A DNA stretch of 21,580 nt, taken from positions 1 to 21,580 of the forward strand of contig CAXBOY010000048.1 of the NCBI GenBank assembly GCA_963977405.1, given 5' to 3'. The stretch is from UBA5078 sp963977405 (GTDB lineage: Bacteria > Pseudomonadota > Gammaproteobacteria > Pseudomonadales > Pseudohongiellaceae). Under the pieces are notes generated by a model that saw nothing but the letters and a program-made list of their open reading frames with translations, was not told the DNA's origin and ran no database searches. The position numbers were made by a program, and so were the translations under genes. This document shows positions 14,860-21,580 of this stretch, one piece after another. Each line of letters starts with the position of its first letter. Within the stretch, counting starts at the first letter, position 1.

Positions 14860-16776
14860 TTGACCGACTACCTGCTACTAATCTTTATATTCCTCTTTGC
14901 CGGAGTGGTGGCGGTGCCGATCGCCTCACATTTTAAGCTTGGCTCTGTGCTCGGCTATTTGATTGCAGGCATCGCGATTAGCCCAGTCTTGTCGGTGCTC
15001 CTCGTCGACGTTGAGTCGCTGCAACATATCGCCGAATTCGGAGTGGTGATGATGCTCTTCCTCGTAGGGCTCGAACTCGAGCCACGCCTACTCTGGCAGA
15101 TGCGAGCGCGTCTATTGGGATTAGGGGGCTTCCAAGTGCTCCTCACTACCGCTTTGGTGATGGGGGTTGCGATGCTACTGGGTCAATCTTGGTCCGTGGC
15201 TTTGGCGATTGGCCTCGTGTTCTCGCTCTCCTCTACCGCCATAGTATTGCAGACCCTCAACGAGAAAGGCTTGATGAAGTCCGACGGCGGCAAGGGCAGT
15301 TTCTCTGTGCTGCTATTTCAAGACATCGCCGTCATTCCGATGCTGGCACTTCTGCCACTACTCGCCCTACCTAGTCTATCTGGCGCACTAGATCATGGTG
15401 CCGAAACGGCAGCACACGACGCCGGCCTGAGTCTCGTGGCGGGACTGAATGCCTGGCAGACTGCCTTGATCACCATCGCCGCCATCGCCGCGGTCATCTT
15501 CGGCGGAAGCCGCCTTACTGCGCCGCTGTTTCGCTACATCGCCTCGGCGCGATTGCGGGAACTGTTCACCGCCAGCGCCCTTCTTCTAATTGTGAGTATC
15601 GCATTGCTGATGTCTCTGGTCGGGCTCTCCCCCGCTCTGGGCACCTTCTTGGCGGGCGTGGTGTTAGCCAATAGCGAATACCGTCATGAGCTGGAGTCCG
15701 ATATCGACCCGTTCAAGGGCCTACTGCTAGGGCTGTTCTTCATGACGGTTGGGGCGGGCATCAACTTCGCTCTTCTGTTCGACAACCTCGGTGTCATCTT
15801 AGCACTCACTATCGGGCTGATCTTATTGAAGGCTGCAGTGATATTCGTGGTGGCACGCTTCTTCGAACTTCGTGGCGCCAATCTCTGGCTTATTTCACTG
15901 GGCTTGGCCCAAGCCGGCGAGTTTGGTTTCGTACTGCTCTCCTTCACCGTCGCGTCCAACGTGATCCCAAACGCTATCGCTGAACAATTACTGTTAATCG
16001 TGGCGCTTTCAATGTTGCTGACACCGCTCCTCTTTATCATCTATGAACGCATTATCGCACCGCGCTATCAAGCCAAGATCAATCAAGAGGCCGATGCAAT
16101 CGATCAGCAATGCAAGGTGATTATCGCGGGGCACGGACGCGTTGGCGGCATCGCTAATCGCATGTTGCGCGGCGCCGGTTTCGATACCACGGTGATCGAC
16201 TTTAGTTCCTCGAACTTGGAGATGCTGCGCGCGTTTAATATGAAGGTGTATTACGGCGACGCCACACGCCCAGACCTTTTACACGCTGCAGGCATCGACT
16301 CCGCAGACATCTTGGTTATTGCAATCGACGGTAAGGAGCACATCACCGAACTGGTTCGATATATGACCAAGACCCACCCCCATGTACACCTGATCGCCCG
16401 CGCCGTGGATCGTCATCATGTCTATGATCTCTGGGCCGCGGGTTGTCGCGACATCGTGCGCGAGACCTTCGATAGCTCGCTGCGCATCGGCCGTTCCGCA
16501 CTCATCGCTTTAGGACACAGCGAAGCGAAGGCGCAGCAAGTTTCAACACTATTCGAGAAGGTGGACAGACGCTTCATGCGGGAGATGGCCGATCTCTACG
16601 ATCCGGAGGTACTGCCCCACCAAAACCCCGCCTATGTCAGCAAAGTGATCGAGCTGAACGAGGAATGGGCGCGGCAGATCAAGGCTAAGACCTTCGCGTC
16701 GAAAGACGACGAACTAAGCGAAGAGGATATCGAGAAGCTGGGTGATATCTACCTAAGCAACCCTACCAATGGCTAG
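14860..16776 (+). CDS. KefB/KefC-type CPA2 cation:proton antiporter with TrkA-N domain
   Basis: This 638-residue inner-membrane protein has an N-terminal Na+/H+-exchanger domain of about 12 hydrophobic helices (residues 5–400). It includes GVVMMLFLVGLELEPRLLW, FSLSSTAIVLQTL and GTFLAGVVLANSEYRHELE, all close to KefB/KefC potassium efflux systems. After a short linker a Rossmann RCK/TrkA-N domain begins at about C418 with GHGRVGG (424–430) and continues with YYGDATRPDLLHAAG, which in Kef proteins binds nucleotides and glutathione. A charged C-terminal tail follows. The start is a TTG, chosen because TAGGAGA lies 7 nt upstream and the protein then opens with the family's hydrophobic helix. No kefF/kefG ancillary gene is nearby. 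It converges with the metallo-beta-lactamase gene with only 5 bp between stop codons. Confidence 0.93.
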   Translation: MTDYLLLIFIFLFAGVVAVPIASHFKLGSVLGYLIAGIAISPVLSVLLVDVESLQHIAEFGVVMMLFLVGLELEPRLLWQMRARLLGLGGFQVLLTTALVMGVAMLLGQSWSVALAIGLVFSLSSTAIVLQTLNEKGLMKSDGGKGSFSVLLFQDIAVIPMLALLPLLALPSLSGALDHGAETAAHDAGLSLVAGLNAWQTALITIAAIAAVIFGGSRLTAPLFRYIASARLRELFTASALLLIVSIALLMSLVGLSPALGTFLAGVVLANSEYRHELESDIDPFKGLLLGLFFMTVGAGINFALLFDNLGVILALTIGLILLKAAVIFVVARFFELRGANLWLISLGLAQAGEFGFVLLSFTVASNVIPNAIAEQLLLIVALSMLLTPLLFIIYERIIAPRYQAKINQEADAIDQQCKVIIAGHGRVGGIANRMLRGAGFDTTVIDFSSSNLEMLRAFNMKVYYGDATRPDLLHAAGIDSADILVIAIDGKEHITELVRYMTKTHPHVHLIARAVDRHHVYDLWAAGCRDIVRETFDSSLRIGRSALIALGHSEAKAQQVSTLFEKVDRRFMREMADLYDPEVLPHQNPAYVSKVIELNEEWARQIKAKTFASKDDELSEEDIEKLGDIYLSNPTNG

Positions 16777-16781
16777 CGTGT

Positions 16782-17702
16782 TTACTGCGTGAGCTCCTGA
16801 TACACGATGGGGAGCAGATCATTCTGGTTCCAGGTTGCCTCGCCGCCCCAGCGCTCGTCCAGATCGGCGGTGGGTGCGGCGGCTAAGACTTCCTCGAGGC
16901 TCATGCCTTGTGCAATCAAGGCCGCCACTCGGTCGCGCACAGTAATCATCATGTCATAGACCTCTACCATGCCCGCCCTGTCGCTAAGACCGAAGCCGTG
17001 CCCCGGAATCACCTTCGTATTAGGCCCGGCTATCTCGATGGCCAGAGCCATCGCCTCGATCATGCCCAGATAACTGCCGCCATTATAATGGTCGATGATG
17101 GGGTAGAAGTTGGTGCGAAACACGTCGCCGAGATGCAATACATCGGACTGCACGAAATGCACGAAACTATCGCCATCGGTGTGCGCGGGCGGGGCTAGAA
17201 ACACGCGCACCTCCTCGTCGTTGAGATGGAAACTGATCGCCTTTGAGTAGGTGATGACCGGGCGCGCCTGCGCCGATGGCTGGGGGAAGAAAATGCCGCC
17301 ACGTCGCGGTATACGCAGCTCTGTAAGCATCTTTAGGCGCACGCTTTCATGGGCAAGGATTACCACGCCATACTCGGCAAGATTATTGTTACCTCCGATA
17401 TGGTCCGGGTGAATATGGGTATTCACCGCGAAACGAATAGGCTGATCCGTCAACTCCCCCACCGCCTCTAACAGCGCCTGCGTGTCTCGGTCCCAGCGGT
17501 CGTCGATCAACAGCACTCCATCGGGGCCATAGAACGCCCCGATGTTGCCGCCGCCATCGGGCGCCTGCAGCATCACCACTTTGTTGTTGATCGGGATAAT
17601 CTCGAAGCCCTGCTGCACGCTGACTTGCGCAGCAACGCTGCTAACGAAAGTAAAGCTTAGGAGCAGCACTAAAGAGTGCCTTATCTTGGCAGAATTGAAC
17701 AT
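16782..17702 (-). CDS. Secreted metallo-beta-lactamase-fold hydrolase
   Basis: This predicted periplasmic zinc hydrolase of 306 residues has a signal peptide that ends near VAA-Q (residue 25). The zinc ligands are H96, H98, D100 and H101 in the HxHxDH motif, then H174 (PAHTDGDS), D193 (HLGDV) and H235 (IPGHG), so both metal sites look intact. The fold also covers beta-lactamases, glyoxalase II-like enzymes and quinoprotein-associated hydrolases; nothing here fixes the substrate. The ATG at 17702 is chosen over the adjacent ATG at 17705 because GAGG then lies at a better distance. A far-upstream ATG at 17825 would lie inside ald and lacks family character. It starts 31 bp after ald and is probably the last gene of that operon. 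Confidence 0.9.
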   Translation of the reverse strand: MFNSAKIRHSLVLLLSFTFVSSVAAQVSVQQGFEIIPINNKVVMLQAPDGGGNIGAFYGPDGVLLIDDRWDRDTQALLEAVGELTDQPIRFAVNTHIHPDHIGGNNNLAEYGVVILAHESVRLKMLTELRIPRRGGIFFPQPSAQARPVITYSKAISFHLNDEEVRVFLAPPAHTDGDSFVHFVQSDVLHLGDVFRTNFYPIIDHYNGGSYLGMIEAMALAIEIAGPNTKVIPGHGFGLSDRAGMVEVYDMMITVRDRVAALIAQGMSLEEVLAAAPTADLDERWGGEATWNQNDLLPIVYQELTQ

Positions 17703-17733
17703 CATCACCTCATCAATATTTTTATTATAAGAC

Positions 17734-18855
17734 TTACTCGATTTGCAAAGCCTGCCCCGCCTCCACATACTCAAGACCGAGTGCGTCGGCCACCGGTTTA
17801 GCCGTGATCTTTCCCGCATGTACATTCAGACCGTTACGCAGATGTGGATCGTCTTGCAGCGCCTTGTTCAAACCCTTGTTCGCCAAGGCTAGCGCGAAAG
17901 GCAGAGTCGCGTTGGTGAGTGCGATAGTCGAGGTGCGCGCCACCGCGCCGGGCATGTTGGTGACACAGTAGTGAATGATGCCATCGACCTCGTACACCGG
18001 GTCCTCATGAGTAGTCGGTCGGCTGGTCTCGAAGCAGCCGCCCTGATCGATGGCCACGTCGACCATAACCGCCCCCGGTTTCATGATCTTGAGCATCTCG
18101 CGGCTCACTAACTTCGGCGCGGCCGCCCCGGGAATCAACACCGCTCCAATCACCAAGTCTGCCTTGCGCAACGCCTGCTCGATATTCTCGATTGTTGAAT
18201 ACTGAGTCGTTATCTGCCCCACAAAGAGGTCGTCCAATTGACGTAGGCGCGGCAGCGAGCGGTCTAGAATTGTAACTCGCGCGCCCATGCCCACTGCAAT
18301 GCGTGCGGCGCTTAGTCCAACCACTCCACCGCCGATCACCACCACATTAGCCGGCGCCACACCTGGCACGCCGCCAAGCAGGATGCCATTGCCACCGCGA
18401 ATCTTCTCGAGACAGAAGGCGCCTTGTTGCACAGATAACCGCCCCGCCACTTCACTCATCGGCGCGAGCAGGGGAAGGCCCCCGTGAGAATCGGTAACCG
18501 ACTCGTAGGCAACACAACTTGCACCGGACTCCATAAGCATACGAGCCTGTTCTGGGTCTGGCGCGAGATGCAGATAGGCAAACAACAGCTGCCCTTTGCG
18601 CAACATCTTACACTCGGTTGCCTGCGGCTCCTTCACCTTCACGATCATCTCTGCCCTGGAGTAGAGGCTCTCGGCGTCATCTACGAGTTGTGCCCCAACC
18701 TGCTCGTACAGCGCGTCGGCGAAACCCGTGCCGGTGCCCGCATCGCGCTGCACCAACACCTTATGGCCATGGCTACAGAGCTCGCGCACACCCGCTGGAG
18801 TAAGGCCAACTCTGTATTCATTGTTCTTAACTTCTTTTGGAACCCCAACAATCAT
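17734..18855 (-). CDS. ald: Alanine dehydrogenase
   Basis: This cytoplasmic enzyme interconverts L-alanine with pyruvate and ammonia using NAD+. The 373-residue protein has the known pyruvate-site residues R15 and K75, the catalytic pair H96 and D270 (VAIDQGG), and a Rossmann GGGVVGLSAA motif around 175–184 with D198 for NAD ribose. NMPGAVARTSTIALTNATLP is also diagnostic. The ATG at 18855 gives the standard MIVGVPKEVK opening and has GGAGGG 8 nt upstream; the ATG two codons earlier is too close to that site. The gene lies 26 bp after a secreted metallopeptidase and 31 bp before a metallo-beta-lactamase-fold gene. Such placement suggests use of alanine freed from peptides (inference). Confidence 0.96.
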   Translation of the reverse strand: MIVGVPKEVKNNEYRVGLTPAGVRELCSHGHKVLVQRDAGTGTGFADALYEQVGAQLVDDAESLYSRAEMIVKVKEPQATECKMLRKGQLLFAYLHLAPDPEQARMLMESGASCVAYESVTDSHGGLPLLAPMSEVAGRLSVQQGAFCLEKIRGGNGILLGGVPGVAPANVVVIGGGVVGLSAARIAVGMGARVTILDRSLPRLRQLDDLFVGQITTQYSTIENIEQALRKADLVIGAVLIPGAAAPKLVSREMLKIMKPGAVMVDVAIDQGGCFETSRPTTHEDPVYEVDGIIHYCVTNMPGAVARTSTIALTNATLPFALALANKGLNKALQDDPHLRNGLNVHAGKITAKPVADALGLEYVEAGQALQIE

Positions 18856-18881
18856 AAGCATCGCCCTCCAAGTATTTAACG

Positions 18882-20987
18882 TTACTCCAGCTCTAAGGGT
18901 GCCAGAGTCATAGCTTTGATCAGATCGATTAAGCCAGCGATATCGCGAATATCCGAGATCTCCGCCGGCGAATGGCTATAGCGCCCAGGCCAAGACAGCC
19001 CCGCATTCGGCGCTCCGAAGAAGGTGAAGCGAGTGCCATCGGTACCGCCCTGTGTATGACCAATCTGGTAGGGAATACCCATCGATTCAGCCACCGCGAG
19101 ATTACGCTTCAGCTCGTAGGGCGTAGCCATACTCGCATTCTCTATAGAGCGCAGAACTGGCCCATTGCCCAGTGGGGCGAGCGCGAAATGCGGAGACTCC
19201 AGTGGCGTATGGGAGGATACGAAGGTGTCTATGCTATAGGCGCGACGCGTGCTATCACCAAAGCGCTTCGCCAACTCACCTGCACCGCGCAGGCCACCCT
19301 CCTCCTGCACCGACCATGCATAGATCGTACGGTTTCTAACCTGCGCTGGGTCTATCTGGTTGATAGCAGTCAGAAGCGACATGACCCCCACCCTATCATC
19401 CATAGAACGGGACGCGTAGCGATAGCGGCCCATATGATGCCCCTGCTTATGCATTGTGATGCCCATGCCGACTCGCACACCGGCAGCCGCCAAGGCATTC
19501 GCGTTCATGCCGAACCACGCCTGTACCGCGTCCGGACGCTTCGTGTCCGGATCGGGCCGTTGCAAAAACACACCACGCAGATAGCGCGCCGTGCTGCTGG
19601 ATGAAGACTCCGCCCCCGGGTCTATCTGCAGCACCGCCGGTTGCCCCTCCCATGCAGTTGTGACCACCCCGCCCAAGCTGCGCAGACTAAGCGTGCCGTC
19701 CGCTGCGATCTGCGTGATCTCCCAACCCACCTCGTCCATATGGGCGATGAACACAGTGGCCTCGCCAGCGGGCTCACCGAACTCGACGGTGAGATTGCCA
19801 ATCTCGTCGATCTGCGCTCGCTCTTGTGCCCACGTCGGCAGCCCGTCGTAGACATGTTGGCGTACCGTGCCTTCGTGGCGCGGCACCCCCATCAACTCAG
19901 CAAAGATATCGAGACGCTGCTCTAAGGCCAGTAGCTCTGTGCGTTCAGCATGCGCCCCGAATCGCGCAGGGTCATTGTTGATAACATTGGCCGGGGCTGG
20001 CGCCTCTACCCAGGCTGGTGTGGCCGCGCTGGAATTAATAGCACTCACCAGCGTTGCCATTAAGTCATTCGCCGCGCCAATCTTCATTCTCTCCATCAAT
20101 GCGTCCGGGCTCGACACCTGTGGCGTAATCACGCGTACCGATTGGATATCGCGTTGCGTAAATACCACCCCGAGATTGCCCGCCAATGTCGGCAACACTC
20201 GATTGCTCGCTTGTGTGTCACCCGGCCCCACTAAGATAAGATTGTCCGCATGCGGAAGCCAACGCAGCGCGGCTGCCATGCCAGTCCAACCGAATAATTG
20301 CTGAACGCTAAGCACATAACTGGTGCTGCCCTGCGCACCATTGAGCCCCGCCTGCGCCGCTGCAAATACCGCGGCACAAGAGACGCGTGCACCCGTACGC
20401 GGCCCTGCTAATTCGTCTGCATAGCTCCAAGCGGGTATATCCCGTAAGATCGGGTTCAGCAAGGAAATGCCTAACGCTGCGACCTCCTCTGCCGAGTCCA
20501 CGCCAGCATCTAGCCAGAGATCGTTCTGAGTGATCAGCGCCGTCTCGTCCGCATGTTGAGCCGCGAAATGACCGTTCGCAACGCCTGAGACCACTACCTG
20601 CGGCCCCGAGTCGGTCAAGATGCGCAGGTGCTGCCCCTCATGGGCCTGATCCCAGAGTGGATGATTGGAGCCCGAGCCGATGCGATGCACCCGTATATAG
20701 CCATCGTCGGTAATCTGGCTAACCGAGTAGGCGTAGGAATCTAATCCGCAGGCCACCACAGTGTGAGGGCTGCCTTGGCCGACACTCTTGATGAGATTGC
20801 CATAGCGATCGCGCTGCCAACCTGAGAAGTTCGACTGCAGTGAATCTGTAGCCCAATGCTCATGACCGGTCGGGGCATCGAGTGCTACCCAAGAAGCAAG
20901 AGTGTCGCCAGTGTTGGGCTGGGCAAGGGAGTAAGTAGAATGGAGAATCGACAATAAGAAAATGGAGAACGCACAAAGCTGCTTCAT
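18882..20987 (-). CDS. Secreted M42-type metallopeptidase with a degenerate N-terminal copy of the catalytic domain
   Basis: This 701-residue protein starts with a signal peptide (to about LAQ, residue 23). The C-terminal half (about 365–701) is a complete M42/glutamyl-aminopeptidase-like domain: H416 and D418 (AHMDEVG), D530 (SMDDRVG), E562–E563 (SVQEEGG), D587 (SIDTF) and H672 (SHSPAE). The N-terminal half (about 30–310) follows the same order with altered residues: CGLDSY where AHMDEV stands, AHEGQ for AWEGQ, AGPRTGARVS for SRSMDDRVG, and SVQQLFGWTG for SVQEEGGLRG. It therefore lacks most metal ligands. Usual M42 proteins are about 350 residues, so this is double length. The ATG at 20987 has GAGG close upstream; the ATG at 21032 lies before the signal. 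It is followed 26 bp later by ald. Confidence 0.87.
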   Translation of the reverse strand: MKQLCAFSIFLLSILHSTYSLAQPNTGDTLASWVALDAPTGHEHWATDSLQSNFSGWQRDRYGNLIKSVGQGSPHTVVACGLDSYAYSVSQITDDGYIRVHRIGSGSNHPLWDQAHEGQHLRILTDSGPQVVVSGVANGHFAAQHADETALITQNDLWLDAGVDSAEEVAALGISLLNPILRDIPAWSYADELAGPRTGARVSCAAVFAAAQAGLNGAQGSTSYVLSVQQLFGWTGMAAALRWLPHADNLILVGPGDTQASNRVLPTLAGNLGVVFTQRDIQSVRVITPQVSSPDALMERMKIGAANDLMATLVSAINSSAATPAWVEAPAPANVINNDPARFGAHAERTELLALEQRLDIFAELMGVPRHEGTVRQHVYDGLPTWAQERAQIDEIGNLTVEFGEPAGEATVFIAHMDEVGWEITQIAADGTLSLRSLGGVVTTAWEGQPAVLQIDPGAESSSSSTARYLRGVFLQRPDPDTKRPDAVQAWFGMNANALAAAGVRVGMGITMHKQGHHMGRYRYASRSMDDRVGVMSLLTAINQIDPAQVRNRTIYAWSVQEEGGLRGAGELAKRFGDSTRRAYSIDTFVSSHTPLESPHFALAPLGNGPVLRSIENASMATPYELKRNLAVAESMGIPYQIGHTQGGTDGTRFTFFGAPNAGLSWPGRYSHSPAEISDIRDIAGLIDLIKAMTLAPLELE

Positions 20988-21071
20988 AAGACCTCTTTCG
21001 AAAACGAGATTATCAACTAGTGAAATTGGCACTACTTTGAAGATGACATCCGTTTAAAGAGAAGCACTCTC

Positions 21072-21580
21072 TTAGGAAGGCAGCTTCTTGCAGCTTATAC
21101 GCCAGTTTGTGTGCACGAAAGACCCATCACTACTGATCCACTCGCCTCTCCAGTCAAAACCCTGCTCACTGATATTACTAAACGTCAGTGTAGAAAAACC
21201 GTCTAGGTCGGTACCCGGCGCCTTCTGCGCTTGGCGCAGCACGATCTCATCGCCCACCACTCCACCGGTCCACTCGCCGCTACCATATACCGGCATCGAG
21301 AAATAGGTGACCCGCCATTGCTGCGTGAGCGGATCGAAGATACGGATATTGCCGTTGTGCGCGTTGCCCGAGCGTCCACTATCGATAATCCCGTAGCCAT
21401 TGAGATAATAGTGCGCGTCCCATGTGCGCTGCCCCTCTAGCCACTGCTCCGTGCTCGGGTTGAAGACTTCGTCTGTACAGTCGTTCTTGCCGACCATGAA
21501 AGCGAACTGACTAAGCTGTGGCGGAGCATCGGGATTGGGCCGCCCATAGGGGTATTCGGGACTCGGGTCGTAGGGTTGAT
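21072..21580 (-). CDS. DUF1579-like protein of unknown function, partial (5' end outside window)
   Basis: The frame is open from the right edge of the window to the TAA at 21072, giving 169 residues of the C-terminal part; the start codon is not in view. An internal ATG at 21497 is unlikely to be the start, because the frame continues upstream with a Pro-rich stretch (PYDPSPEYPYGRPNPDAPP) leading into QFAFMVGKNDC. The body is a single beta-rich domain with WDAHYYLNGYGIIDSGRSG, IRIFDPLTQQWRVTYFSMP, EWTGGVVGDEIVL and FDWRGEWISSDG. This order resembles lipocalin-like DUF1579 proteins (from memory). Function is unknown. It is on the same strand as, and 84 bp before, the M42-type gene. Confidence 0.65.
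   Translation of the reverse strand, partial: QPYDPSPEYPYGRPNPDAPPQLSQFAFMVGKNDCTDEVFNPSTEQWLEGQRTWDAHYYLNGYGIIDSGRSGNAHNGNIRIFDPLTQQWRVTYFSMPVYGSGEWTGGVVGDEIVLRQAQKAPGTDLDGFSTLTFSNISEQGFDWRGEWISSDGSFVHTNWRISCKKLPS

Noticed and set aside
17703..17825. N-terminal extension of the metallo-beta-lactamase-fold gene to an ATG at 17825
   Set aside because: It would overlap ald by 92 bp, places a basic non-family stretch before the signal peptide, and a GAGG site supports 17702.
18972..19604. 210-residue open frame on the plus strand opposite the M42-type gene
   Set aside because: Antisense shadow with no domain or ribosome binding site; the minus-strand frame has the complete catalytic set.
21057..21073. 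AAGAGA-N5-TCTCTT hairpin at the 3' end of the DUF1579-like gene, read as a minus-strand terminator
   Set aside because: The stem is AT-rich and short, overlaps the stop codon and is followed only by TTTAAA; chance is likely.

Overview
The window looks like a chromosomal segment of a free-living, GC-moderate gammaproteobacterium. The main evidence is the tsaD–folB–folK cluster placed divergently from rpsU–yqeY–dnaG–rpoD, the order known from Pseudomonas-like genomes. A Pseudomonas-style REP pair lies between two of the genes. Species or family cannot be fixed from the sequence alone. The many secreted hydrolases and the Tat-exported molybdenum hydroxylase suggest an aerobic heterotroph living on peptides and organic matter (inference). 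No tRNA, rRNA, CRISPR array, prophage or insertion sequence was recognised.

Left part (1–7411), housekeeping. The 3' end of a Sir2-type deacylase gene (+) converges on, and overlaps, folK. On the minus strand tsaD, folB and folK form a compact likely operon (tRNA t6A modification and folate synthesis). A 320-bp divergent intergenic region separates it from the plus-strand macromolecular synthesis cluster: rpsU (ribosomal protein S21), a GatB/YqeY-domain gene, dnaG (primase) and rpoD (primary sigma factor). This cluster links translation, replication and transcription initiation.

Middle part (7412–11923). After rpoD comes a compact repeat: a perfect 19-bp tandem duplication whose second copy is one arm of a perfect 18-bp inverted repeat. 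Then on the minus strand lie a small cysteine-bearing lipoprotein gene and a secreted M20 metallopeptidase. On the plus strand a DUF5916-type outer-membrane barrel protein with an N-terminal CBM9-like domain follows. A REP pair in inverted orientation (REPIN-like) lies between that gene and the next, convergent one.

Right part (11924–21580), metabolism and transport. A two-gene operon encodes a 2Fe-2S subunit and a Tat-signal molybdopterin subunit of an isoquinoline 1-oxidoreductase/aldehyde-oxidase-like enzyme. Divergent from it is a KefB/KefC-type CPA2 cation:proton antiporter with a TrkA-N domain. On the minus strand, transcribed toward the antiporter, is a tightly packed run: a partial DUF1579-like gene, a double-domain M42-type metallopeptidase, alanine dehydrogenase and a secreted metallo-beta-lactamase-fold hydrolase. 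The last three are separated by only about 25–30 bp and are probably co-transcribed.

The item most worth a second look is the M42-type protein. Its N-terminal half reads as a degenerate copy of its C-terminal catalytic half with the metal ligands replaced. I found no clear sign of a wholly new defence or mobile system; most of the window is ordinary core genome.
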